The notes below the pieces were generated by a model. That model saw nothing but the letters and a program-made list of their open reading frames with translations. It did no database searches and had not been told where the DNA came from. This document shows, piece after piece, positions 31,165 through 39,748 of a stretch of 64,000 bases of DNA (position 1 is the first letter of the stretch; each line of letters begins with the position of its first letter). The stretch comes from Pseudomonas sp. MPC6. Its GTDB lineage: Bacteria; Pseudomonadota; Gammaproteobacteria; Pseudomonadales; Pseudomonadaceae. Location: assembly GCF_006094435.1 (NCBI RefSeq), contig NZ_CP034783.1, forward strand, positions 6,041,001-6,105,000, read 5' to 3'. The translations under genes were made by a program, and so were the position numbers.

Positions 31165-31195
31165 TTCACATAGGCTTATCAACAGCTTATGTGAA
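31165..31195. promoter_or_regulatory. Inverted repeat between luxR-type and PhyH genes
   Basis: TTCACATAGGCT and AGCTTATGTGAA are 12-nt arms (11 of 12 matching) separated by 7 nt. They sit 40 nt before the PhyH ATG in the divergent spacer, a natural operator for the LuxR-type protein. Confidence 0.55.
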
Positions 31196-31234
31196 AATTC
31201 AAATATACGTCATTTTTAGAACTTCGGAGAAGTT

Positions 31235-32137
31235 ATGTCTCTTATCCACCTCCCTGCAAACTGCTCCATTGATGAAGTAATAAACTGTTTAGATTCGGAT
31301 GGGTATTGCATTATCGACAATGCCGTAAGCGATGAAATCGTAGATACAGTTAATGATCAAATCCAGCCGTATCTAGAACGCACACCCGAGGGAGAGAATA
31401 ATGCTGTAGGCAAACTCACGCGTCGCTGCGGTGCCGTTCCTGGAAGATCAACAGCATCTCACGCGATGGTCATGCACCCCACCGTACTCGGCGCAACTAG
31501 GAAATTTTTGTGCAGAAACTCGTCTAACATCCAACTCAATCTCACACAGGTCATTTGCATAGATCCTGGACAGAAAGCGCAGTTTTTGCACCGAGATGAG
31601 GGCGCGTGGGACTGGTATGATCATTTTCCTGTGAACTTCCATATTGAAGTAAGTACAATCTGGGCGATGGACGATTTCACTGAGGAAAATGGCGCCACCC
31701 GGGTTATACCAGGTAGCCACAAGCATAATTTGCTTCCACTTAGTTTCACACAAGCCGACTCGCTTGCTGCCGAGATGAAGAAAGGCTCTGTATTGGTTTA
31801 TACCGGTAAAACTATTCACGGGGGCGGAGAAAACAAATCCAAGGCAAGCCGCCGAGCGCTGAACATTGATTACTGCGTCGGCTGGGTTCGTCAAGAGGAG
31901 AACCAATATCTTTCAATCCCAATAGAGGTTGCTAAGACCTTTCCCGATGACCTTCAGCGATTAATTGGCTACGAAATGGGTGCGGCAAGTATGGGCTACG
32001 TTAGGGAGTTTGAGGATCCGCGTGTAGCGCTTTATCCTGAAGAACCATTTGATCAGAAATTCTTTATTGAACTTCTGGAAAAAAGCTCACATTTTTCTAA
32101 CATTGCGAAAAGCGTATATAATTACGTTAAAAAATAA
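31235..32137 (+). CDS. Phytanoyl-CoA dioxygenase (PhyH) family Fe(II)/2-oxoglutarate oxygenase
   Basis: 300 aa. The 2-His-1-carboxylate facial triad is visible: H119 and D121 in FLHRDEGAW and H195 in KTIHGGGEN. Arg206/207 (SRRALNID) is the likely 2-oxoglutarate anchor. VIPGSHKHN is a further family motif. It probably hydroxylates a small molecule; with an APC permease next door this could be an amino acid or amine. AT-rich like its two partners. Distinct enough from ectoine hydroxylase that I do not assign a substrate. Confidence 0.87.
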   Translation: MSLIHLPANCSIDEVINCLDSDGYCIIDNAVSDEIVDTVNDQIQPYLERTPEGENNAVGKLTRRCGAVPGRSTASHAMVMHPTVLGATRKFLCRNSSNIQLNLTQVICIDPGQKAQFLHRDEGAWDWYDHFPVNFHIEVSTIWAMDDFTEENGATRVIPGSHKHNLLPLSFTQADSLAAEMKKGSVLVYTGKTIHGGGENKSKASRRALNIDYCVGWVRQEENQYLSIPIEVAKTFPDDLQRLIGYEMGAASMGYVREFEDPRVALYPEEPFDQKFFIELLEKSSHFSNIAKSVYNYVKK

Positions 32138-32185
32138 GCAGTCGTTAGTGACGGTAGCGCCGGTTAAATGTGGCATGGCAATAAG

Positions 32186-32203
32186 CTCGGGGGTATAAGT
32201 CCC
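32186..32203. other. Hairpin after the PhyH gene
   Basis: CGGGGG-tataag-TCCCCC within the 260 nt after the stop codon. No T-run, so it may be a weak terminator or chance. Confidence 0.3.
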
Positions 32204-32399
32204 CCATTTGAGCTCGACGGTAGCGAGCGCACGCAGATCCCCTGGAGATGGTTTCAATTCGGGGTATTGATGTGCTGAATTACACTTGGTTTTGGCGAAG
32301 AAATCTCGCGTTTCCGACCTCAATTCACCGAGCTAATGCGCGGGCCATCGGCCTCGACGTGCATGACATGGATGTCGGTGCTTGGTGCAATGTTGTAGC

Positions 32400-32984
32400 G
32401 TTGGATATTGACCTCTTCATTTTGATGCCACTTGGAAGCGGGTCGGAAGATCATTGTTGAACGGCTGGACGAAGCCGCACTTCCTCTACCGCTTTTCATT
32501 GGCTGCATCCTTACGCAGCCTTCCCATCGTGTACAAGGCACGGCGGTGTTTCTTACGGCCAGGGCCGAAGCCGTTCCGCATGCGCTGCTGCACAACCGGC
32601 TTCATAACCAGGTTTTGCAGGAGCAAGTGGTGTCGCTCACTCTGATGTCTGAAGACAGCCCTCGTGTCAGTGCTCACCGTCGGTTTGAGGTTGAAACGTA
32701 TGGCGAAGGGTTCTTACGGGTCAGTCTGCACTTTGGCGTTATCGAGGAGTCCGATGTCCCCTTGGCGTTGAGTCTCTGCCCCTTGGCTGAACTGGACTTC
32801 GGTCCGATGCGCACGACCTACTTCCCTCAGTCGAGAAGCGGTGATCCCGACCAAGCGCGTCGGTATGGCCCGCTGGCGAGAAAGCCTGTTCGCCTTTTTA
32901 CTCAAGAACGCCAACAGCGACCTGAAGTACTTCAATTTGCCGTTGAATCAGGTGATAGAACTGGGCACACAGGTCGAAATGTAA
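32400..32984 (+). pseudogene. kup: C-terminal remnant of a Kup potassium transporter
   Basis: The frame from about 32430 reads [60 protein letters not shown] and [13 protein letters not shown]. This is the cytoplasmic tail of Kup. A frameshift near 32835 moves the end into another frame, which continues [16 protein letters not shown] and [18 protein letters not shown] to a TAA at 32982-32984. The whole membrane part is missing and a further break precedes 32430. Non-functional debris. Confidence 0.85.
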
Positions 32985-33136
32985 GGAACTGACAAGGCCG
33001 CACTGGTGGTCTTGTTTGTACGCAGAGCAAGAGGCATGAAGACCACTGTGATCAGCATCTGTTTCATCAGTTGATCCCGGCCATTATGAATGTCAACTCC
33101 TGGCCCGTTCTCCGCCGGTCGTCACTACGGCGTGTG

Positions 33137-33188
33137 CTGGTCAGGTCGAATGCAATTCGACTGGTCAGTGACAATGCAAATGGTCAAG
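33137..33188 (-). mobile_element. IS21-like terminal repeat remnant, right
   Basis: On the minus strand this reads TTGACCATTTGCATTG, CACTGACCAGTCGA and ATTGCATTCGACCTGACCAG. It matches the spaced TGACCA motifs at 27909-27963 in inverted orientation. A further ACCACCTGACCATGGAAAGCC motif in plus orientation lies at about 33230. No transposase gene remains. Confidence 0.45.
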
Positions 33189-33259
33189 TCCATGCAACTA
33201 CGCAGGCTCACATTAAAAACCGACGAACGACCACCTGACCATGGAAAGCCACCGGATTC

Positions 33260-34006
33260 CAAGGTTTTCTAGCACTACCGATTGGCGCAAGAGTCGCCCC
33301 TAAAATACTGTTGACCGCGAGCAGAACGAGCGCTAAACCAGAACTGTACAAGCGCTGTCCTCGACAGCACCCAGGTAGCCAGAACCTTTGAGGCTACGCC
33401 ACATTGTGGTGGTTCACCCCAAGTGCGATTAGCGTTCGGCGGCTCGCACGGTCACAGCCATGTGATGGATGCCACTTCTTCCAGAATGCCCACTGCGGCA
33501 ACTCATGTCCCCTCCTGGCTGCTCTGCAGCAACTTATCGACTTGGCCATTTCTTGCGCCAACCTTTTGCCCGTCTCTTTGCCCCCTAAAGAGACGGGCGC
33601 TCGTACGGTTGCTGCAGCCCAACTCGTACAAGGCTTTTCGGCATTCCCCCTCGTGACAATCGGCGTGACAAACACCGAAGTCACCAGCAACAGCGATGCC
33701 GATGACGGTGCCGCAGCCCAAGGAATGGACTGCACCTGACTGACAGTCAGGCATGCCCCGGTCATCGCCTCACTGCCTTCACCCGACTCAGGATCTCGCC
33801 GCACCGGTCTCGTCAGCCAGTGCAGCCTCCACCCGCCCACTTCTTCGGAAGTGCTCAGGAGGCCAGATCATGAGATGCCCAAGCTCTCGGTCGTAAGGAG
33901 CCGTCAGTCCCGCGCTAGCGGACAACCCTCACAGGTCGCAGGGGCCTTGATCCCTGATAACACTCAACAACCGTGGCGGGATGAGTGAGGACGAAGTCGA
34001 TAATCT
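33260..34006. other. Stretch without a recognisable gene
   Basis: About 750 nt with long overlapping open frames on both strands (33404-33739 plus, 33394-33840 minus). Neither has a convincing ribosome site, known domain or neighbour logic. High GC alone could explain the open frames. It may be decayed conjugative-element DNA, but I cannot support that from sequence. Confidence 0.4.
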
Positions 34007-34019
34007 CAGGAGAATAGCG

Positions 34020-35420
34020 ATGCAACTGTGCGAAGCGTTCGAGCCACCACAACCCTTGCTGGAGTACCAGCAGGCACCACTGCCCTACCCGGTCGAAGCA
34101 CTCGGGGATCTGTTGGGTCTTGCGGTCGAACGACTGGCCGAGGTGATCGGCGTGCCCTGCGCCATGGCTGCACAATCGGTGCTGGCCAGCGCTGCCCTGG
34201 TAAGCCAGGGTCATGCCAATGTTCAACTCGACGGTCGAACCTATCCGCTGTCCCTCTACCTACTGACGGTGGCGTCCTCGGGTGATCGCAAAAGTGCAGT
34301 GGATCAGCTCGCACTGAAAGCGGCGCGCGACTGGGAACGACAGCAGTGGGCCCTGTATGCGGAAAAGCTCAAAGCCTATCGCGCAGCCAGCAGCATCATG
34401 GCCAAACCCACAACCGCAAAGAGACACGCGGCGGCGGAAGGCAGCGAACTATCCGAGCCGGTACCGCCAAGGCTGATCATTGCCGAGCCCACCATTGAGG
34501 CCCTAATCAAAAGTCTGTGCCATGGCTTGCCCAGCATGGGCTTGTTCAATGATGAAGGCGGCCAGTTCTTGGGCAGTAGCACCATGGGCAAAGAGAATCT
34601 GCTCAAGGCAATCACCACCTTGTCGCTGCTGTGGGACGGCAGCCCGATCGACCGGGCCCGCTCCATGACCGGCGAAAGCCTACGGGCCTATGATCGCCGC
34701 CTCAGCCTGCATCTGATGCTGCAGCCCTACCTGGCCAACCAGCTGCTCAAAGACCCGGTGATCAATGGTCAAGGCATTCTGGGCCGTTGCCTGATCAGTT
34801 GGCCCGAGCGCCTGGCCGGCCAGCGACTCTACAAGGCGATCGACCTGACCCGGGATGCCCGAGTCCAGCGCTACCAACAAAGGATCACGGCCTTGCTGCA
34901 AAAGCCCTGGTCGCTTCACCAGGATGGCTCACTCAATCCAGCAACACTGGAGCTGACTGCCCGGGCCCGTCGTGCCTGGATTGATATTCACGACACCATC
35001 GAGTGCCAGTCCGGCGAGTTCGGCGAACTGGCCGGCGTCCAGCCGGTCGCGAGCAAGGCCGCGGCGAATGTACTGCGTATCGCGGGCGTGCTGGCCATGG
35101 TTGAAGAGGCCAGTGCGTTGGACGAAGCACACATCCAGCGCGCCTCCACGTTGATGGATTACTACCTGGCCGAGATACAGCGCTTGACCGAACAAGCGCC
35201 GGTCAATAGCCGACGCGAGGAAGCGGATCGGCTGCTGCGCTGGTTGGTGCAGAAAGGCTGGACCCACTTCACCGTCCGCGACGTCAATCGCAATGGTCCT
35301 CGTTTTGCCCGCAAGAGCGCTGACCATACCGCCTCTTTATTGGTCGAGCTGATCACGCATCGCTGGCTGAACAGCCGCGACGGAAAAACGTTCGAGGTCC
35401 GCCATGTTTCGCCTCAATGA
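34020..35420 (+). CDS. DUF3987 (YfjI-like) mobile-element protein
   Basis: 466 aa from the ATG at 34020, chosen because AGGAGAA sits 7 nt upstream; an in-frame ATG at 33981 lacks a good site. The DUF3987 pattern is visible: PYPVEALGDLLGLAVERLAEVIGVPC, LLTVASSGDRKSAVDQL (P-loop-like), RLIIAEPTIEALI, GLFNDEGGQFLG, ILGRCLISWPERLAG. The family is common in plasmids and islands and is related to primase/helicase-type proteins, but activity is unproven. It overlaps the next gene by 17 nt. Confidence 0.85.
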   Translation: MQLCEAFEPPQPLLEYQQAPLPYPVEALGDLLGLAVERLAEVIGVPCAMAAQSVLASAALVSQGHANVQLDGRTYPLSLYLLTVASSGDRKSAVDQLALKAARDWERQQWALYAEKLKAYRAASSIMAKPTTAKRHAAAEGSELSEPVPPRLIIAEPTIEALIKSLCHGLPSMGLFNDEGGQFLGSSTMGKENLLKAITTLSLLWDGSPIDRARSMTGESLRAYDRRLSLHLMLQPYLANQLLKDPVINGQGILGRCLISWPERLAGQRLYKAIDLTRDARVQRYQQRITALLQKPWSLHQDGSLNPATLELTARARRAWIDIHDTIECQSGEFGELAGVQPVASKAAANVLRIAGVLAMVEEASALDEAHIQRASTLMDYYLAEIQRLTEQAPVNSRREEADRLLRWLVQKGWTHFTVRDVNRNGPRFARKSADHTASLLVELITHRWLNSRDGKTFEVRHVSPQ

Positions 35421-35763
35421 CGCGGTGCGCCGCTACCAGGCACAACATCAATTACAGCCAGAATCGCGGCGTGTCGCCACCGCTGTCGCCACCCTGTCGC
35501 CACGCGCCAGGCCAGCGACGACGCGGGTTGTCGCCACTGTCGCCGCTGTCGCCACATCACCCCTGGACCCTACCCACATCGCCCGACTGATCGAGCAATT
35601 GCGTGGGGAAGGAGCACTGCTGCAACACCATGAGAACACCCTCCTGGTCCGCCCGACACATTGGCAGCAGGTGGACAGGCTCAGCCCCCACTGGAAAGCC
35701 CTGCTGCTCTTTCTACAAACAAACGAAAACGGTGATGAAGATGGCTCTGATCGGTCGGCGTGA
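35404..35763 (+). CDS. Small repeat-containing protein of the DUF3987-recombinase module
   Basis: 119 aa. A VAT-rich tract (RVATAVATLSP, VVATVAAVATSP) encoded by six TGTCGCC(A/G)C repeats is followed by a compact domain (IARLIEQLRGEGALL, LLVRPTHWQQVDRLSPHWKALLLFL). No known family recognised. It overlaps the DUF3987 gene and the recombinase gene (by 23 nt), so the three are translated as one block. Confidence 0.7.
   Translation: MFRLNDAVRRYQAQHQLQPESRRVATAVATLSPRARPATTRVVATVAAVATSPLDPTHIARLIEQLRGEGALLQHHENTLLVRPTHWQQVDRLSPHWKALLLFLQTNENGDEDGSDRSA
35472..35555 (+). repeat. TGTCGCCAC tandem-like repeats inside a gene
   Basis: TGTCGCCAC occurs at 35472, 35484, 35495, 35529 and 35547, with a variant TGTCGCCGC at 35538. 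It encodes the VAT tract of the small protein and resembles an iteron array. A degenerate inverted copy lies at 27734-27810. Confidence 0.7.
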
Positions 35764-36721
35764 GGGTCGCAACTTTGGTTACGGCCGCCAGCTAAGCTAC
35801 GCCGGCCCACAAGCGCTCAAGGATCTGTTTGCCGGCGGCCACTTCGCCACGGTCAAAGCGCATAGCGATCGCTGGCAAGCATTCGTGCGTTGGTGTCGGT
35901 CAGAGGACGGTCCGGGTTACAACGATGCACGCCAGATCGATCGACACACGCTGCACGACTACGCCGCGTATCTGCGCCAGCAGATCCAACAAGGTGAACT
36001 GGGCATCGCCACCGCGCAGAACCGCCTGAGCAGCGTCAACCGCACCCTCGCTGCGCTGCGCGGTGATCAGGACGTGAGGATCGCCAGTCCGAGCCAGGCG
36101 TTAGGACAGCAGCGCTCGAGCGTACGCACCCGCGCACCGGATGGCCAAGACCAACAACAGGTGCGGCGAGTACTCGAGGCGCTTGGCGAACAGCAACACG
36201 AGCGGGTGGCCGCGATTGTCCTGTTGGCCCGAACAACCGGTATGCGCTTGCGCGAAGCAATCCTGGCTGACCTGCCACGCTTGCACCGCGAAGCCGAACA
36301 CTTAGGCCGCATCAACATCCAGGACGGCACCAAAGGCGGCCGTTCAGGGGCATCGGCGCCGCGATGGGTTGTGGCCAATGAAGCGGTGAAAGCGGCCCTG
36401 CAGTTGGCTCGTCAGGCGTCGCCGCCCCATAGCCGCAACTTGCTAGCCCGCGACGAAAGCTATGCCGCGTTCCTGCAACAGACCGTGCTCCCTGCCCGCG
36501 AAACGCTGCATGAACACGGGCTGAAGGGCTTTCATGAACTGCGCGCGGCCTACGCCTGTGAGCGCTACGAACAGCTCACGGGCCACGCCGCACCAGTCAA
36601 TGGTGGCCACGGCTATCGCATTGACCGCGACCTGGATCGACAGGCGCGACAACAGATCAGCGCTGAACTCGGGCATAACCGGATTAATGTGGTGTCGGCC
36701 TACATTGGTGGTCGAGCGTGA
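35741..36721 (+). CDS. Tyrosine recombinase, Phage_int_SAM_2/Integrase_1 type
   Basis: 326 aa from the ATG at 35741 (MALIGRREGRNFGYGRQLSY). An N-terminal SAM-like domain (FATVKAHSDRWQAFVRWC) is followed by the catalytic domain, with Arg in LARTTGMRLREAIL, FHELRAAYACERYEQLTG (HxxR), ELGHNRINVVSAYIGG (GH and Tyr). Catalytic residues look intact. A second recombinase within the island besides the P4-type integrase. It overlaps neighbours on both sides. Confidence 0.87.
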   Translation: MALIGRREGRNFGYGRQLSYAGPQALKDLFAGGHFATVKAHSDRWQAFVRWCRSEDGPGYNDARQIDRHTLHDYAAYLRQQIQQGELGIATAQNRLSSVNRTLAALRGDQDVRIASPSQALGQQRSSVRTRAPDGQDQQQVRRVLEALGEQQHERVAAIVLLARTTGMRLREAILADLPRLHREAEHLGRINIQDGTKGGRSGASAPRWVVANEAVKAALQLARQASPPHSRNLLARDESYAAFLQQTVLPARETLHEHGLKGFHELRAAYACERYEQLTGHAAPVNGGHGYRIDRDLDRQARQQISAELGHNRINVVSAYIGGRA

Positions 36722-36993
36722 CCAAACCGTTCGATATGGCGCTGTTCCTGAGCGGCGTACTGACTGGGTCGAAGGTCACCCAGCAACGCCACCTCCGGCA
36801 AGCCCGAATCATGCAAGCGGCCATTCAACAACGCTGGCAGCGAGACAATCCCTGGACCTGGCAGCTCAAGCATGTGCGCTGGTTTCTTACTCAGCACCTG
36901 AAAAACCACTCCGACGCCACTCGGTATTACTATCGGCTAACCATCCTATTGATCTGGAAACGATTAGGGGATGACCGAGAAATGCTGGTCTAA
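36718..36993 (+). CDS. Small companion protein of the recombinase
   Basis: 91 aa from a GTG that overlaps the recombinase stop (GTGA). Basic and Gln/Arg-rich (SKVTQQRHLRQARIMQAAIQQRW), with a possible helical DNA-binding character (KHVRWFLTQHLKNHSDATRYYY). No family recognised. The coupling suggests it acts with the recombinase. Confidence 0.65.
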   Translation: MTKPFDMALFLSGVLTGSKVTQQRHLRQARIMQAAIQQRWQRDNPWTWQLKHVRWFLTQHLKNHSDATRYYYRLTILLIWKRLGDDREMLV

Positions 36994-37423
36994 CTCTCGA
37001 ATCATGGATACGCAACCGTCCAGGCGCACTTATCCGCCTTCATCTATCTCAGCATGAATATTCTCTTGCGGATAAACCTGCTCGAAAACACCACCGCAAT
37101 GACAGAAAACGGCCGTTTCTGTTGAGAACAGTCGACTCGGCTTAAATATCCAGATGGGTAAGCGGTGGGGAGGCCTTTTCCGCACGCTGTTACGTCAAAT
37201 CTGAGCCCAGAACCTTTTGCGTAAACACACGGATTTCAATTTCAGACGCGTGCTTTCTACAGCGAAAATCCAATCTAACTATTTCAACAGAATCGGCCAA
37301 TAGCAGCCACTCAATGCATTTACGAAGCCCGCATAGGTGATTTACGGTTCAAGTTATTTCCATAACCATTTCAATGAGAGTGTTCACGATTACTACCAGC
37401 CATAGTTCTCTCTCTTATTTTTT
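36994..37423. other. 430-nt spacer with no recognised feature
   Basis: It separates the recombinase module from the aromatic catabolic cluster. More AT-rich than flanking genes. No ORF with family support, no tRNA and no clear copy of the tmRNA 3' end is visible here. Confidence 0.5.
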
Positions 37424-38806
37424 CTAAACCTTACGCGGTAAACGCAAGAACAGCAGTGTTGACATAATGGTTAACGCACCCAGACTGAGATAAGCCATGG
37501 AGAAGGCATCCATGACACTCGGTTGTGCCAACGCCCCCTCACCCGGATTAAATGCCACCAACAATCCACCAGCCATCGAAACAGCCAGGCCAATCGACAG
37601 TTGGATAGTTACCGACATCAAGCCGGTGCCGCTGCTTGCCTGATGATCACCCAGTTCGGTCAGGGTCACAGTGCCCATGGCCGTAAACTGGATGTAGTTA
37701 GCGACACCGATCAGCGACAGCAGAGCGATAATCAGCCACAGCGATGTTTGCGGGCCGACAAGTGCCATGCTGCAAATCAGCCCCCCTTGAGCCAGGGTGT
37801 TGCAACTGAGCACCGCACGATAACCGAAACGCCGAATCATCCCGCTCATAAACGGCTTGGTGGCCATACCGGTCAAGGTCAGCGGGATCATGCTCATCCC
37901 CGCCACCGAGGGCGAATGGCCCAGGCCCACTTGCATCATCAACGGCGTCAGAAACGGCATCGCCCCACTGCCCAAACGCGACATCAGGGTGCCGCTGATA
38001 CCGACGGAAAAGCTGCGCAGGCGAAACAGCGACAGAGCAAAAAGCGGGTGTTTGCTGCGTGAGGCATGCAGCGAATACAGCGTCAGCGCGGCCACCGCAA
38101 TGCCAAGCAACCAGCCCGGAGCTAGTAGCGAATCCTGGGACAGGCTTTCAATACCAAGAATGATCGACAGGGTGAATGCACCGAACAGTACGAAGCCTGC
38201 CACATCAAAGCGCGGACGCTTGGCTGGGCGAAAATCCGGCATCAGCTTGCGAGTGGCGTAGGCGCCAAGCAAACCGATGGGCAGGTTGATGGCAAATATC
38301 CAGCGCCAGCTGGCGTACTCCACCAGCCATCCGCCGATGGTTGGGCCAATCAGCGGACCGACCAGTCCAGGCAGTGTGACAAAGCTCATGACCCGCACCA
38401 GGTCGCTGCGCGGATAGGCGCGCAATACCACCAGCCGCCCAACGGGCATCATCAGCGCTCCGCCCACAGCCTGGATGATGCGCGCAATGATCAGCGAATC
38501 CAGAGTATCGACCTGGGTGCACAGCAACGAGCCTAGGCAAAACAACATGATCGCCGTATAAAAAATCTTGCGGCTACCAAAGCGGTCTGCCAACCAACCC
38601 GAAGCCGGGATCAGTATGGCCACGGTAATTAGATAGGCGATCAACACGCCATGCATGCGCAGCGGGTTTTCTCCCAAGTCGATGGCCATTATCGGCAATG
38701 CGGTGTTGAGAATAGTGCCATCCAATGCTTGCATAAAGAACGCCACCGCCACCAACCAAGGCAGTAAGCGTGCTGTACGAGGGTCGAGCACAGCCTGTGT
38801 GGTCAC
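37424..38806 (-). CDS. DHA2-type MFS drug/aromatic exporter
   Basis: 460 aa from a GTG start (AAGGTGATAA just upstream). About 14 membrane helices with the DHA motifs (FMQALDGTILNTALPIMA, GWLADRFGSRK) and motif C (PGLVGPLIGPTIGGWLVEY). Likely a proton-driven exporter relieving aromatic or intermediate stress, or a cluster-specific carrier. Last gene of the leftward catabolic operon, 93 nt after the aldolase. Confidence 0.88.
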   Translation of the reverse strand: MTTQAVLDPRTARLLPWLVAVAFFMQALDGTILNTALPIMAIDLGENPLRMHGVLIAYLITVAILIPASGWLADRFGSRKIFYTAIMLFCLGSLLCTQVDTLDSLIIARIIQAVGGALMMPVGRLVVLRAYPRSDLVRVMSFVTLPGLVGPLIGPTIGGWLVEYASWRWIFAINLPIGLLGAYATRKLMPDFRPAKRPRFDVAGFVLFGAFTLSIILGIESLSQDSLLAPGWLLGIAVAALTLYSLHASRSKHPLFALSLFRLRSFSVGISGTLMSRLGSGAMPFLTPLMMQVGLGHSPSVAGMSMIPLTLTGMATKPFMSGMIRRFGYRAVLSCNTLAQGGLICSMALVGPQTSLWLIIALLSLIGVANYIQFTAMGTVTLTELGDHQASSGTGLMSVTIQLSIGLAVSMAGGLLVAFNPGEGALAQPSVMDAFSMAYLSLGALTIMSTLLFLRLPRKV

Positions 38807-38899
38807 TTATCACCTTTGTGTGTTTTATTACCGTCGGTAAAAGCGAAACAGGCCACGCACCATTAGAGTTGCGTGGCCTGCGATTAGCGCAGCGGCGTC

Positions 38900-39736
38900 T
38901 TAATAACCGGAACTGGATACCGGTGTTATTGGCGCGACATCTTTGAACTTCGCCAGCAAACCTTTGGCGGCGGCGTTGAGCAGCGAAGTATCGACGCCCA
39001 CGGCTACAAACTGCGCGCCGAGCTCAAGGTAGTGTTTGGCGAGCTCTTCATTGGCGCAGAGGATACCCACGGCCTTACCTGCTTTACGGATACGTCCAAT
39101 AGCCTCGTCGATAACCGCACAGACCTGTGGGTGTGACGTTTGGCCAACGAAACCCATGGATGCCGACAGATCCGCCGGACCGATAAACACGCCATCCACC
39201 CCTGGAGTCGCCGCGATCGCATCAAGGTTGGCGATGGCCTCGCAGGTCTCCACCTGCACCAGTAGACAGACCTGCTCGTTGGCCTCGCTGACATAGTTGC
39301 TAAAGCGGTGCCAGCGCGAAGATCGGGAAATTCCACTGCCCATCCCACGAATGCCTTCTGGCGGGTAGCGCATATAACTCACGGCGTCAGCAGCCTGTTC
39401 GGCCGTATCGATCATCGGCAGCAGTAGGGTCTGCGCGCCAATATCCAGGTACTGCTTGACCAAGGTGGCATCGGCCACCGGCAGACGTACGACCGGATGA
39501 CTATCAACGCTACCAGGAACCGCATGCACCGCGCTGGCAATGCCCTGCATCTGAGCCAGCGACGTGCGCAGGTCATTGGGCACATGCTCATTGTCGATCA
39601 GCAGCCAGTCATAACCAACACCACCGAGCAGTTCGGCTGCATACGCATCGGCCAGACCGACCCACAACCCGATTTGCGGTTTGCCGTCGCGCAGGGCTTG
39701 CTTGAACGCATTATGTAACCGTGGCACTTGGCTCAT
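38900..39736 (-). CDS. HpcH/HpaI-family 4-hydroxy-2-oxo acid aldolase
   Basis: 278 aa class II aldolase. Metal/substrate motifs are present: WLLIDNEHVPND, VRLPVADATLVKQYLDIGAQTLLLPMIDTAEQA, QVETCEAI, VDGVFIGPADLSASMG. HpaI homologs cleave 4-hydroxy-2-oxoheptanedioate to pyruvate and succinate semialdehyde. The succinate-semialdehyde-type dehydrogenase at 50786 would take the product. It lies 12 nt after the hydratase gene on the same strand. Confidence 0.9.
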   Translation of the reverse strand: MSQVPRLHNAFKQALRDGKPQIGLWVGLADAYAAELLGGVGYDWLLIDNEHVPNDLRTSLAQMQGIASAVHAVPGSVDSHPVVRLPVADATLVKQYLDIGAQTLLLPMIDTAEQAADAVSYMRYPPEGIRGMGSGISRSSRWHRFSNYVSEANEQVCLLVQVETCEAIANLDAIAATPGVDGVFIGPADLSASMGFVGQTSHPQVCAVIDEAIGRIRKAGKAVGILCANEELAKHYLELGAQFVAVGVDTSLLNAAAKGLLAKFKDVAPITPVSSSGY

Positions 39737-39748
39737 GCTTCACCTGAC

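Larger units (their letters stand above)
26229..36993. mobile_element. tmRNA-associated genomic island (core part)
   Basis: The segment begins at the tmRNA 3' end with a P4-type integrase reading away from ssrA. It carries IS remnants, an AT-rich three-gene cargo, a kup fragment, and a second recombinase with partner genes. The left boundary is the tmRNA CCA. The right boundary is uncertain: gene content shifts at about 37.0 kb, but a degraded att-like sequence at 63843 would extend the island much further. Confidence 0.65.
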
